Shown piece after piece: positions 43,901 to 50,425 of a DNA stretch of 64,000 nt; positions within the stretch are counted from its first letter, which is position 1, and each line of letters starts with the position of its first letter. The stretch comes from Negativibacillus massiliensis (GTDB taxonomy: Bacteria; Bacillota; Clostridia; Oscillospirales; Ruminococcaceae). Both the position numbers and the translations under genes were made by a program. Under the pieces are notes generated by a model. It made no database searches. It was not told the origin of the DNA and saw only the letters and a list, made by a program, of their open reading frames with translations. Where the stretch lies: NCBI RefSeq assembly GCF_900148495.1, contig NZ_FTRU01000007.1, forward strand, positions 186,001 to 250,000, in the 5' to 3' direction.

Positions 43901-44028
43901 CGCAGCAGAGCGATCCACCACAGAACCAGAAAGGTCTTTTTGGGGAATCGTTCAATGGTCAAAGCGCGCAGAATGATGATGGCAACAATCATCAGCGCAG
44001 CTGACAGGCTCATTTGGACAAGGCTCAT
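40960..44028 (-). CDS. M56 (BlaR1/MecR1-type) sensor metalloprotease, module A, large ectodomain
   Basis: A 1022-residue paralogue of module B. The first ~50 residues and the protease core (HEWVH; DIELSCDE; MKMKKASIITILAAVVVVVC final helix) are almost identical to module B, apart from a ~25-residue longer Glu/Ser/Pro-rich loop after the second helix. The ectodomain (~365-1022) is much larger and not alignable with B over most of its length. It contains about five repeats around the pattern KLYFEGKLVRCF ... GTVDIKAVR (also LYFNGELIRCW ... GVVDIRTV and SVYYNGEPVQFF) and ends in a LytM/M23-like domain (~925-1022) whose closing HxH is LEL. It should relay an envelope signal to the BlaI-type repressors. 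Second gene of the four-gene operon. Confidence 0.88.
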   Translation of the reverse strand: MSLVQMSLSAALMIVAIIILRALTIERFPKKTFLVLWWIALLRLLIPFSIPSVMSIYSWISPDVPKAVHQEVQEITESQSTSEPVLEIPSEVLQNASPQEDAVSAVPEQTRSEVVENLTQFEMTPIPDTDIEYVEVKPSKSFSESFFDMLPVIWGIGIGVIAAFFGINYWRGIREFRMSLPVENEFVDEWLSSHQLRRNITIRQYDCIHTPLTYGIFRPVILLPKESLKQSPSTLNFILTHEWVHIRRFDCVTKILLTAALCIHWMNPLVWVMYLLFNRDIELSCDETVLHLLGRNKRSDYALALIDMEEQKSGFASFASGFGRNAIEERIRAIMKMKKASIITILAAVVVVVCVSILFATSAKNNPTESSSASKESSSDTVVQNIYDPNLYKDYEPYGLKFDLENSKLYFEGKLVRCFDDQWKGDNLNTKGIGYYETHGTVDIKAVRDSNDQLTGLQKATEEEFAAREIPEPTAAEVATVDDPRKVASDYPLHSMIQQKDTDVWTYLKKPIRTLMDRATGMVYFSENGEVNLNVVRNEYGEAQSLETLCDEEVRQELSEYAPEYLFSEDKLKTKEVLNYGEPASWLREEYLSNRHLSFDENGNFLYDDQLVRYFIDGSNSYFSDNFSGDLDEYLKKIRGYSYEYYNPNGVIDIYSVRKQDTLLDIQAFEPEQTAGWAFKTIQRKPLAGGFGNEELQIIANEFAPYNITLGPDNRLYFNGELIRCWADTAQGDTTDAEDIFYINNCGVVDIRTVYSSWEREDGMVLPIGKFDRIELFDAQNLIEEAVELRKLPSQSNWATSDIVKQRQQKYARLEQLFDPLASFGVSYKASDIMTGIGSVYYNGEPVQFFIDPRGGTNYCFASNLSEGKFSLKTTRDKGNHIIGVEQISNEEAQKLFQQQQDSILIPNYQSPVISSTHQEAGYSGTSRIYYASSDCSVSAVSDGVVVSAGWNTSRGYSVQIIDENDMVWVYSHMDSLDVNAGDVVSTGDKIGVVGYTGWAEQIQLELELWYGGQPINLNNLV

Positions 44029-44065
44029 ACAAGCGCCTCCTTATGCAGCAAATTTTTGAGGGAAA

Positions 44066-44428
44066 TTAGTCGTCGAGTTCTCCCACGATATCGCGCAGTT
44101 TTTTGATCTGTTCGGAGGAAAGTTTTTTCCTTCCAAGCAGGGCAGCAAACAGCTTGTCCGCCGAACCGTCATAAATTTTGTCGATCAGCTCGTTAGTCTG
44201 TTCTTCCTGAATTTCTTCCTTTTTGACCAGAGCATGGCACATGAAATTTGGTTCCGAGCGTTCGATAGCGCCTTTTTTGATGCAGCGCTTGATGAGGGTA
44301 TAGGTGGTGTTCATGTTCCAGCCGATGTCTTCTTTGAGTACATCCGAGATATGTTTGGCGGTACAGTCGCCTTCGTTCCAGAGGACACCCATTACCTTCA
44401 GTTCCGAGTCAAATAATTTTCCGTCCAT
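44066..44428 (-). CDS. BlaI/MecI-type repressor, module A
   Basis: A 120-residue winged-helix repressor of the BlaI/MecI/CopY family and first gene of the operon. Start at 44428 is set by a purine-rich AGGAGAAAGG signal; a frame extending to 44710 runs through repeat sequence. The protein is identical to that of module B although the genes differ by synonymous changes, indicating either strong purifying selection or gene conversion. It presumably represses its own operon by binding the ACTAC...CTTGT half-sites at 44759-44832, and is inactivated by the M56 protease encoded next (37 bases downstream). Confidence 0.93.
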   Translation of the reverse strand: MDGKLFDSELKVMGVLWNEGDCTAKHISDVLKEDIGWNMNTTYTLIKRCIKKGAIERSEPNFMCHALVKKEEIQEEQTNELIDKIYDGSADKLFAALLGRKKLSSEQIKKLRDIVGELDD

Positions 44429-44449
44429 AACCTTTCTCCTTTTCTGAAT

Positions 44450-44735
44450 CTTTTCGTTAGAGCGAAAATCAAAGTTTTTTGGCAAACTTTTGTACACAAA
44501 AGTTTGCGAGGTTGAGGGTACATAAATGTACCCTAGGCGAGTAGCTCCAATAAAACAACAAAACAATAAAAAAATCGTTCGGGTCAGGATGCCGTTTTGG
44601 TGCTGTCGCACGTCAGTGTGCAAAGGCGGAGCCTTTGACTGTTTCGATGCTGCGATGCAAAACATTCGTGGCAGGATGCCGTTTCGGTGCTGCCGCACGT
44701 TAGTGCGCAAAGGTAAAACCTTTTACTTTTTCTCA
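44450..44735. repeat. Multi-hairpin intergenic element, copy I (fragment)
   Basis: GCAAACTTTTGTACACAAAAGTTTGC (~44482-44507), GGGTACATAAATGTACCC (44516-44533), GTCGCACGTCAGTGTGC (~44604) and a second GCCGCACGTTAGTGCGC (~44692), AAAGGCGGAGCCTTT (44623-), and AAAGGTAAAACCTTTT. It lies in the leader of the blaI-A operon. Confidence 0.7.
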
Positions 44736-44758
44736 AGTAGATTCCTGCCATCAGTCTC

Positions 44759-44832
44759 ACAAGACTGGAGTAGTTTCTATGTCTATACACTACCACAGTC
44801 TTGTGGGAAAGTCAATACACGACTCTGGTAGT
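44759..44832 (-). promoter_or_regulatory. Promoter and alternating half-site operator of the BlaI/M56 operon
   Basis: Minus strand TTGACT (44815-44810), 17-base spacer, TAGTGT (44792-44787). Three related 16-base half-sites surround it in alternating orientation: ACTACCAGAGTCGTGT (minus, 44832-44817), ACTACCACAGTCTTGT (plus, 44789-44804, within the spacer), and ACTACTCCAGTCTTGT (minus, 44774-44759). Position and symmetry suit repressor binding by the BlaI proteins. Confidence 0.65.
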
Positions 44833-44884
44833 TTGAGTAAAAAATAGACTTTTGTAAAATCCACACAAAAATCCAAAGAAAACC

Positions 44885-44912
44885 TTGACAACTGAAAAAG
44901 GGGTGCTATAAT
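44885..44912 (+). promoter_or_regulatory. Sigma-A promoter of niaX
   Basis: TTGACA (44885-44890), 16-base spacer, TATAAT (44907-44912). Confidence 0.85.
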
Positions 44913-44921
44913 GGGTGAAGA

Positions 44922-44940
44922 TATGTGTCAAGACACCTAT
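44922..44940 (+). promoter_or_regulatory. Probable NiaR operator
   Basis: TATGTGTCAAGACACCTAT contains the perfect palindrome GTGTCAAGACAC (44925-44936), about 10 bases after the niaX -10. It resembles the NiaR site as I remember it; not checked against a matrix. Confidence 0.7.
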
Positions 44941-44982
44941 CAATCAAAAGAGTAACTTGTGTCAATTAAGGGAGGATTTTTT

Positions 44983-45552
44983 ATGAGAAGCAGAACAAAC
45001 ACCTATCAGCTGGCATTGACCGGAATGTTGATTGCCATTGGAATTGTAATTCCGATGTTTTCTCCAATTAAGGTTGTAATCGAGCCAGCTTCCTTTACGC
45101 TTGCAAGCCATGTTGCGGTATTTATCGCAATGTTCATTTCTCCATCCATGGCGGTAGCAGTATCGCTTGGAACTACACTGGGCTTTTTCCTGGGTGGTTT
45201 CCCGCTGACTGTTGTACTGCGCGCACTGACCCACGTCGTCTTTGCACTGGTGGGAGCGCTTTACCTGCAAAAGAGAGATTATGCACCGATTGCTTCGGTC
45301 AAATCCTCCCTGCTGTTTTCGCTGTGTATCGGTATCCTGCACGCAGTATGTGAGGTGCTGATTGTGCTTCCATTCTATGTAAATGGTTCGATGCCGCAGG
45401 CAAACTATGACAAAGGATTTTTTGTGTCGATCTTCCTGCTGGTAGGTGTTGGCTCAGTCATCCACAGCATGGTGGATCTGTCCATTTCGATCTGGCTGTA
45501 TAAGCCGATTCAGGCAATTTATGGCAGATTGGGAGCAGCACAGCACGCATAA
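44983..45552 (+). CDS. niaX: Probable niacin transporter NiaX (ECF-type S component-like)
   Basis: A 189-residue membrane protein with five or six hydrophobic segments and no ATPase, similar in size and layout to substrate-binding S components of ECF transporters (N-terminal YQLALTGMLIAIGIVIPMF; GFFLGGFPLTVVLRALTHVVFALVGAL near 70). I assign niacin because the promoter carries a NiaR-like palindrome and niaR itself lies about 7 kb away; sequence alone would only support a vitamin/cofactor S component. GGGAGG precedes the ATG. Monocistronic, with a long terminator. Confidence 0.75.
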   Translation: MRSRTNTYQLALTGMLIAIGIVIPMFSPIKVVIEPASFTLASHVAVFIAMFISPSMAVAVSLGTTLGFFLGGFPLTVVLRALTHVVFALVGALYLQKRDYAPIASVKSSLLFSLCIGILHAVCEVLIVLPFYVNGSMPQANYDKGFFVSIFLLVGVGSVIHSMVDLSISIWLYKPIQAIYGRLGAAQHA

Positions 45553-45574
45553 AATGAGATACGGGATTTTATAA

Positions 45575-45615
45575 AAACAGGAGCGTTCGTCTTTGACGAA
45601 CGCTCCTGTTTATTT
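45575..45615. terminator. Intrinsic terminator, probably bidirectional
   Basis: AAACAGGAGCGTTCGTC pairs with GACGAACGCTCCTGTTT around TTT, flanked by A-rich and T-rich sequence. It separates niaX (plus) from the convergent ATPase operon. Confidence 0.9.
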
Positions 45616-45684
45616 TGTGATATAGAATTAGTCTGCTGTAATACACTGGCTGTGCGCCAAACCATATCCAGTTTCCAGCTGGCA

Positions 45685-46569
45685 CTATAAGGTGTTCAAA
45701 ACCTCCAGTGTCTTGGAGAATAGACTTGTTACACGCTGGGCAGCGGGAGAGTTTGGATAATCGACGATTGGTCGATTATGGTTGACTGCACGGATGACCA
45801 GCGGATCAAACGGAATTTCTTCCAGTACCATCAGCTCATGCTCGGCACAGTAACGATAAATGTCCTGTGTAAATTGAGGAGCGGTGTCCGAGCGGTTGAT
45901 GCAGGCAACAGCGGGAACACGCAGCTGACGGACTGTTTTCAGGATGCGGGTAAGGTCGCTCAGCCCTGACAGGGAAGGCTCCAGGACCAAAAGCACCAGA
46001 TCCACGCCGGCAACCGAAGAGATGATGGGGCAGCCAATACCGGGAGAGCCATCGATGACTGCAATTTCAGCATTTTCTCCGTAGGTGGAAAGATTCTGCT
46101 TAACCATATTGATGGTTTTTCCGGTTGCACCGGCACCTGGCTTTAAGGAAGCGGTGGAGAAGATTCCATATTCGGTGGCAGAAACACTGTAACTTCCTGT
46201 GCTGGTTTCTGCCAGATGAACCGCCTTTTCCGAGCCGGAACCAATCGGACAGACCAGTTCGCAAACACCGCAGCCTTCGCACAGATAAGGGTTGACTACA
46301 CCGTTTTTCATCGCACCAAAGCGGCAGTGCTGTTCGCACAGCCCGCAATGGGTACACAGACTCTGGTTAATGACAGCACGTTTGCCAAAGCAGGTCTTTT
46401 GCGAAAGCATGGTTTGTCCTTCGGAAAAAATCAGATGCAGGTTTGGCACATCGACATCACAGTCGGCAAAACAGGCCTTTTGCTGTCCTTTAAGCAGGGA
46501 AATAAAGGAGGAGGCAATGGTGGTTTTACCGGTTCCGCCCTTGCCGCTTAAAATCAAAAGCTGTTTCAT
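45685..46569 (-). CDS. MinD/ParA-type ATPase with inserted [4Fe-4S] ferredoxin domain (second of pair)
   Basis: A 294-residue P-loop ATPase with deviant Walker A SGKGGTGKTTIA near residue 8 and DCDVDVPNLHLIF near 38. Between residues ~60 and 120 two ferredoxin-type clusters are inserted: CTHCGLCEQHCRFG and CEGCGVCELVCPIG. This fused family accompanies NifX-like and Mrp proteins in anaerobes and is thought to act in iron-sulfur or metallocofactor handling; the exact role is unknown. Its ATG overlaps the stop of the upstream paralogue (TAATG), so the two are coupled and probably form a heterodimer. Confidence 0.9.
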   Translation of the reverse strand: MKQLLILSGKGGTGKTTIASSFISLLKGQQKACFADCDVDVPNLHLIFSEGQTMLSQKTCFGKRAVINQSLCTHCGLCEQHCRFGAMKNGVVNPYLCEGCGVCELVCPIGSGSEKAVHLAETSTGSYSVSATEYGIFSTASLKPGAGATGKTINMVKQNLSTYGENAEIAVIDGSPGIGCPIISSVAGVDLVLLVLEPSLSGLSDLTRILKTVRQLRVPAVACINRSDTAPQFTQDIYRYCAEHELMVLEEIPFDPLVIRAVNHNRPIVDYPNSPAAQRVTSLFSKTLEVLNTL

Positions 46570-47447
46570 TAAAATACCTCCCTGTCCTGAACAGAATCTG
46601 GATGAGACTCCAAGCGGGGACCGAGCAGAGCCTGCGCATTTTTGAGGATTTTTTTGAAGATCCTGCTGTATTCTGCATCCTTTGCAGCGAGCTGACCGCT
46701 GGCATTAATGCGAGCAAGCTCGGGGGAAAGGGGAATCTCTGCCAGAACTTTGATGTTATGTTCTCGGCAGAAGGTTTTGATATAGTTGCGGGTATCCAGT
46801 GATTTGTTGATGACGATGCCGAAAGGCTTGTTATATGTATTGAGAAGGTCAATACAGATTCGCATATCATTGACACCGAATACAGTCGGTTCGGCAACCA
46901 GAATACACAAATCTGCCTCCACAATTCCCTGAACGACATGACAGGAATTGCCGGGAGAGCAGTCCATGACCAGGTTAGGCAGATGGCGGGTCTGGTCGAT
47001 CATCCGGCGGATGATGGCACTGCCCTGCATCTGACCGGGATTGAGACTGCCCGAATAAACACGGACATGCTCAAAATTTCCGGAAGAGATGGAACCGATG
47101 TTGTAGGGAACCTCCTGAATGGCCTTGTTTGGACAAACCAGAGCACAGCCGCCGCAGTTGTGGCACAGATGGTCAAACAAAAGGACCTGTTTTCCGGTAA
47201 AGCTCAACGCATGAAAGGCGCAGAAGTTCATGCAGGCGCGGCATCTGGAGCATTTTTCATGCAGGATGGATGGAATAGGCATATCCACCGGCTCTACCAC
47301 TGGATTTTCAATGGGAAGATAGAGGTGGCCGTTTGGGACCTCTACATCGCAGTCCAAATAGACTGCGTCTTGCTGAATATAGGAAAGGTTAACGCTGACA
47401 AAGGTTTTTCCGGTGCCGCCTTTGCCGCTGAGGATGGCTATTTTCAT
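46569..47447 (-). CDS. MinD/ParA-type ATPase with inserted [4Fe-4S] ferredoxin domain (first of pair)
   Basis: A 292-residue paralogue of the next gene: Walker A SGKGGTGKTFVSVN near residue 7, DCDVEVPNGHLYL near 33, and the inserted clusters CSRCRACMNFCAFH and CHNCGGCALVCPNK at ~65-105. MDCSPGNSCHVVQGI near 155 is the switch region. The start at 47447 is chosen because the recognisable P-loop begins directly after it; the longer frame crosses the nifX terminator. It is separated from the NifX-like gene by that terminator but lies in the same direction, so the pair may have its own promoter in the 80-base gap, where GATAGA/TCTATC forms a small dyad (47503-47518). Confidence 0.88.
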   Translation of the reverse strand: MKIAILSGKGGTGKTFVSVNLSYIQQDAVYLDCDVEVPNGHLYLPIENPVVEPVDMPIPSILHEKCSRCRACMNFCAFHALSFTGKQVLLFDHLCHNCGGCALVCPNKAIQEVPYNIGSISSGNFEHVRVYSGSLNPGQMQGSAIIRRMIDQTRHLPNLVMDCSPGNSCHVVQGIVEADLCILVAEPTVFGVNDMRICIDLLNTYNKPFGIVINKSLDTRNYIKTFCREHNIKVLAEIPLSPELARINASGQLAAKDAEYSRIFKKILKNAQALLGPRLESHPDSVQDREVF

Positions 47448-47527
47448 GTTTGGATGATTCCTTTTACAAATATTGTAATTTTTCACATGATACTGATTGG
47501 ATAGATTTATTCTATCGACTGCTGAAT

Positions 47528-47566
47528 AAAAAAGGCCTGCCGCTTGAGAAAACGGCAGGCCTTTTA
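47528..47566 (-). terminator. Intrinsic terminator after the NifX-like gene
   Basis: Minus strand AAGGCCTGCCG pairs with CGGCAGGCCTT around a ten-base loop, followed by TTTTTATT. Confidence 0.88.
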
Positions 47567-47598
47567 AATGTTCTGCTGAAAATGCAGCAAATAGAAAT

Positions 47599-47925
47599 CT
47601 AGAGCAGTGACAGTTTACCTGCAAAAAACAGCTCCAGATTTTCTGCCGCGCCGGATGCAGCAGCATGATAGACTGTGATGTTGCCGGCGGACAGCAGACG
47701 CATGGCGTTTTCACCGCATCGATTGCTGATCAAAACATCAACACCATGGTCAATCATCAGTTGGGCAGCCTGAATGCCTGCACTCTGCCCAAAAAGAAAG
47801 GTAGATTCCAAAAAAGAACCTTGATTGGTTTCAGAATCAAAAAGGTAAAAAAAGGGAGATCTTCCAAAGATGGAAGAAATGGGAGAATCGACGCGTGCCT
47901 GTTCGACAGGGATGACAACTTTCAT
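47599..47925 (-). CDS. NifX/NifB-C-like (dinitrogenase iron-molybdenum cofactor domain) protein
   Basis: A 108-residue protein of the small family related to NifX and the C-terminal domain of NifB, which bind iron-sulfur/metal cofactor precursors. Typical features: MKVVIPVEQARVDSPISSIFGRSPFFYLF at the start, QSAGIQAAQLMIDHGVDVLISNRCGENAMRLL near 50-80, and ITVYHAASG-like AAASGAAENLELF near 84. No nitrogenase genes are nearby, as usual for this stand-alone form in fermentative Clostridia, where it travels with Mrp and ferredoxin-ATPases. It follows mrp by 22 bases. Confidence 0.85.
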   Translation of the reverse strand: MKVVIPVEQARVDSPISSIFGRSPFFYLFDSETNQGSFLESTFLFGQSAGIQAAQLMIDHGVDVLISNRCGENAMRLLSAGNITVYHAAASGAAENLELFFAGKLSLL

Positions 47926-47947
47926 CAGAAGACTCCACAGAAGAAAA

Positions 47948-48799
47948 TTACTCTTCGAATTTGCGGTTTGGCAGTGCGATCAGCTGATCAGCAGCCTCGC
48001 TTAAATATTCTGTCGGCATCTGGTCGATCTTACCTTCATCGCACAGAGCAGCAAGGTTTGGATCGATCGGCATACGGCCCAGAATTGGCAGACCGGTTTC
48101 AGCAGCAACCTCTTCGAGTTTGCTCTTGCCGAAGATTTCGATCTTTTTGCCACAGTCCGGACATACCAGATAGCTCATGTTTTCCACGATACCAACGATC
48201 GGTACGTTCATCAGTTTTGCCATCTTGCAGGCTTTTTTCACGATCATCGATACCAGATCCTGAGGGGAGGTAACGATAACGATGCCATCTACCGGAATGG
48301 ACTGGAATACAGTCAGCGGAACATCGCCTGTGCCTGGCGGCATATCGATGAACATATAGTCTACTTCGCCCCAGACAACATCGGTCCAGAACTGTTTTAC
48401 AGTACCTGCGATAACAGGACCTCTCCATACAACTGGATCATCAGTATGTTCCAGAAGCAGGTTTACCGACATAACTTCCATGCCGTTGTTGGTGAGTCTT
48501 GGGTCGATACCAAGCTCGGTACCGCTTGCGCGGCCGGTAATGCCGAACATTTTTGGAATGGAAGGACCGGTGATATCCGCATCCAGAATAGCGGTGGCAA
48601 ATCCACGGCGCTGCATCATAACTGCCAGGGAAGCGGTGACCATCGATTTGCCAACGCCGCCTTTACCGCTGACAACACCGATTACCTTTTTAATATGGCT
48701 GAGGTGGTTTTCCGGTTCGAGCAGGCTCTGAGGTTTGGAACAGGAGCCCTTGCTGTGACAGGAAGCACAGTTGCCGGAGCAGCCGGTTGATTCACTCAT
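47948..48799 (-). CDS. Mrp/NBP35-type iron-sulfur carrier ATPase
   Basis: A 283-residue P-loop ATPase of the Mrp/ApbC/NBP35 family, which binds and transfers [4Fe-4S] clusters. N-terminal cysteine cluster CSGNCASCHSKGSC (residues ~7-20), deviant Walker A VVSGKGGVGKSMVTA near 43, DADITGPSIPKMFG near 70, DMPPGTGDVPLT near 150, and the C-terminal CPDCGK (CxxC) near 212. AGGAG with 9-base spacing favours the ATG at 48799; the ATG at 48808 is almost adjacent to it. First well-defined gene of the Mrp-NifX-ATPase group. Confidence 0.93.
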   Translation of the reverse strand: MSESTGCSGNCASCHSKGSCSKPQSLLEPENHLSHIKKVIGVVSGKGGVGKSMVTASLAVMMQRRGFATAILDADITGPSIPKMFGITGRASGTELGIDPRLTNNGMEVMSVNLLLEHTDDPVVWRGPVIAGTVKQFWTDVVWGEVDYMFIDMPPGTGDVPLTVFQSIPVDGIVIVTSPQDLVSMIVKKACKMAKLMNVPIVGIVENMSYLVCPDCGKKIEIFGKSKLEEVAAETGLPILGRMPIDPNLAALCDEGKIDQMPTEYLSEAADQLIALPNRKFEE

Positions 48800-48937
48800 T
48801 TGATTCATCTCCTAAAAAAAATTACGGTACATAATAAAAACCGTTCATAAAGATGCAATATTGCCCTCAAAAAGAGCATATCCATACCTTTTTATTATAA
48901 CCTTTTTTACAGCATTGTGCAAGGGAAAAGGTGGAGA

Positions 48938-49156
48938 CTAAAACCCCATTCCCTGTAAAATTTCCTGTGCTTTGCAAAAATCCTGCCGCGGCACATAGAT
49001 TTCCTCGCCCTCGCTTGAGTTTCCTCGCAGGAGATTTAACATCCCGGCGTTTCCAAGGTCACGCTTATGAACCGGAATATTATTTTCTTTCATGGCAGCA
49101 ACGATTATCTCTGCCTGAAAATTATCCGGTACAGTACACAAGAGAACAAGATCCAT
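48938..49156 (-). CDS. DUF2007-like small protein
   Basis: A 72-residue protein with the pattern of the DUF2007 family (putative prokaryotic signal-transducing protein): VLLCTVPDNFQAEIIVAAMKENNIPVHKRDLG at the start and EEIYVPRQDFCKAQEIL near the end. These small alpha/beta proteins have a GlnB-like ferredoxin fold in some members; function unknown. AAAGGAGTG precedes the ATG. It lies about 140 bases upstream of mrp on the same strand and may or may not be cotranscribed. Confidence 0.75.
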   Translation of the reverse strand: MDLVLLCTVPDNFQAEIIVAAMKENNIPVHKRDLGNAGMLNLLRGNSSEGEEIYVPRQDFCKAQEILQGMGF

Positions 49157-49274
49157 TTAATACACTCCTTTTTGCCCAAAAGTAAAAAAAAGGCTGTCTA
49201 GTGACTTTATTCTAACAGAAAGTAATTGCCCGGGACAACCACTCTGCGTACAAAATTTTTCTTAAAAACAGGAC

Positions 49275-49303
49275 TTGCCGGGACTAAGAAAATTGCCTAT
49301 AAT
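49275..49303 (+). promoter_or_regulatory. Sigma-A promoter of the asparaginase gene
   Basis: TTGCCG (49275-49280), 17-base spacer, TATAAT (49298-49303). Confidence 0.8.
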
Positions 49304-49357
49304 GAAACTAACAGAGAATCTTTTTGAAAAAGATAAAATTGGAAGGGAAGAAACGTT

Positions 49358-50356
49358 ATGAAACACATTCTGCTTATTGCGACCGGTGGAACGATCGCGT
49401 CTGAAGACACCGAAAATGGTCTTGCTCCACAGATTTCCTCGGAAAAACTGTTGGACTATGTACCAGCAGCGCGCGAATTTTGTACCATCGACGCAGTTCA
49501 GATTCTCAACATTGACTCGACCAACATCCAGCCGGAGCACTGGCTTTTGATGGCCCGCACCGTTAAGGATAACTATGAAAAATATGATGGCTTTGTCATC
49601 TGCCACGGAACCGATACCATGGCATACACCTCTTCGGCACTGTCTTACCTGATTCAGAACTCGCCGAAGCCGATTATCATCACCGGTGCCCAGAAACCGA
49701 TTTCCATGGAAATAACCGATGCAAAAACAAACCTGCTCGATTCACTGCGCTTTGCAGCCTGCCCGGATGCACATGGAGTATGCATCGTATTTAATGGCAA
49801 AGTAATTGCCGGAACCCGTGCAAAGAAACTGCAGTCCAAGAGCTTTAATGCATTTGACAGCATTAATTTCCCAGTACTTGCAACCATCCGCAACAACAAG
49901 ATTGTCCACTATGTAAAAGAAAGCTGCCCATGCTCCTATCCAGCATTTTACATCGACATCAATCCAAGAGTCTTTCTGCTGAAACTGATTCCAGGTATGG
50001 ACCCGGAATTTCTGTCCTGGATCGGTGAGCACTATGATGCAGTGATCATCGAAAGCTACGGCGTGGGCGGACTGCCAAGTGTTGAGCACAAGGATTTCCT
50101 CAAGGCAGTGGACAAGCTGATCGCAGACGGAAAGATCGTTGTCATGAGCACACAGGTTATGTACGAGGGAAGCGATATGGAGGTCTATGAGGTCGGACAT
50201 GTTGCAAAAGAGCGTTATGGCCTGATCGAAGCGTACGATATGACACTGGAAGCAACTGTTACCAAGCTGATGTGGATTATGGCACAGACCAAAGATCCGC
50301 AGAAGATCAAAGCAATGTTCTATACTACCATCAATCACGACATTTTGTTCCAGTAA
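49358..50356 (+). CDS. ansA: L-asparaginase, type I
   Basis: A 332-residue asparaginase without signal peptide, so the cytosolic type I form that hydrolyses asparagine to aspartate and ammonia. The two catalytic signatures are present: LIATGGTIAS near residue 6 (first Thr nucleophile) and VICHGTDTMAYTSSAL near 81 (second Thr with Asp). TGAQKPI near 110 is also typical. Length is normal. The gene has its own promoter; a tetR gene begins about 70 bases downstream after a perfect palindrome. Confidence 0.93.
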   Translation: MKHILLIATGGTIASEDTENGLAPQISSEKLLDYVPAAREFCTIDAVQILNIDSTNIQPEHWLLMARTVKDNYEKYDGFVICHGTDTMAYTSSALSYLIQNSPKPIIITGAQKPISMEITDAKTNLLDSLRFAACPDAHGVCIVFNGKVIAGTRAKKLQSKSFNAFDSINFPVLATIRNNKIVHYVKESCPCSYPAFYIDINPRVFLLKLIPGMDPEFLSWIGEHYDAVIIESYGVGGLPSVEHKDFLKAVDKLIADGKIVVMSTQVMYEGSDMEVYEVGHVAKERYGLIEAYDMTLEATVTKLMWIMAQTKDPQKIKAMFYTTINHDILFQ

Positions 50357-50370
50357 TCAGGAGCAGAGGA

Positions 50371-50394
50371 TCTGAACAAACCAGTTTGTTCAGA
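50371..50394 (+). promoter_or_regulatory. Perfect palindrome upstream of tetR (candidate operator)
   Basis: TCTGAACAAA - CCAG - TTTGTTCAGA: ten-base arms and four-base centre, no T run after it, 32 bases before the start of the TetR gene. Best explained as the TetR operator. Confidence 0.7.
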
Positions 50395-50425
50395 TCAGTC
50401 AGTCCAGACAAAGGAGGGGAAAGCG

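Noticed and set aside
50371-50394. Terminator of the asparaginase gene
   Set aside because: The dyad has no downstream T run and is AT-rich; an operator for the adjacent TetR gene is more likely, though not proven.
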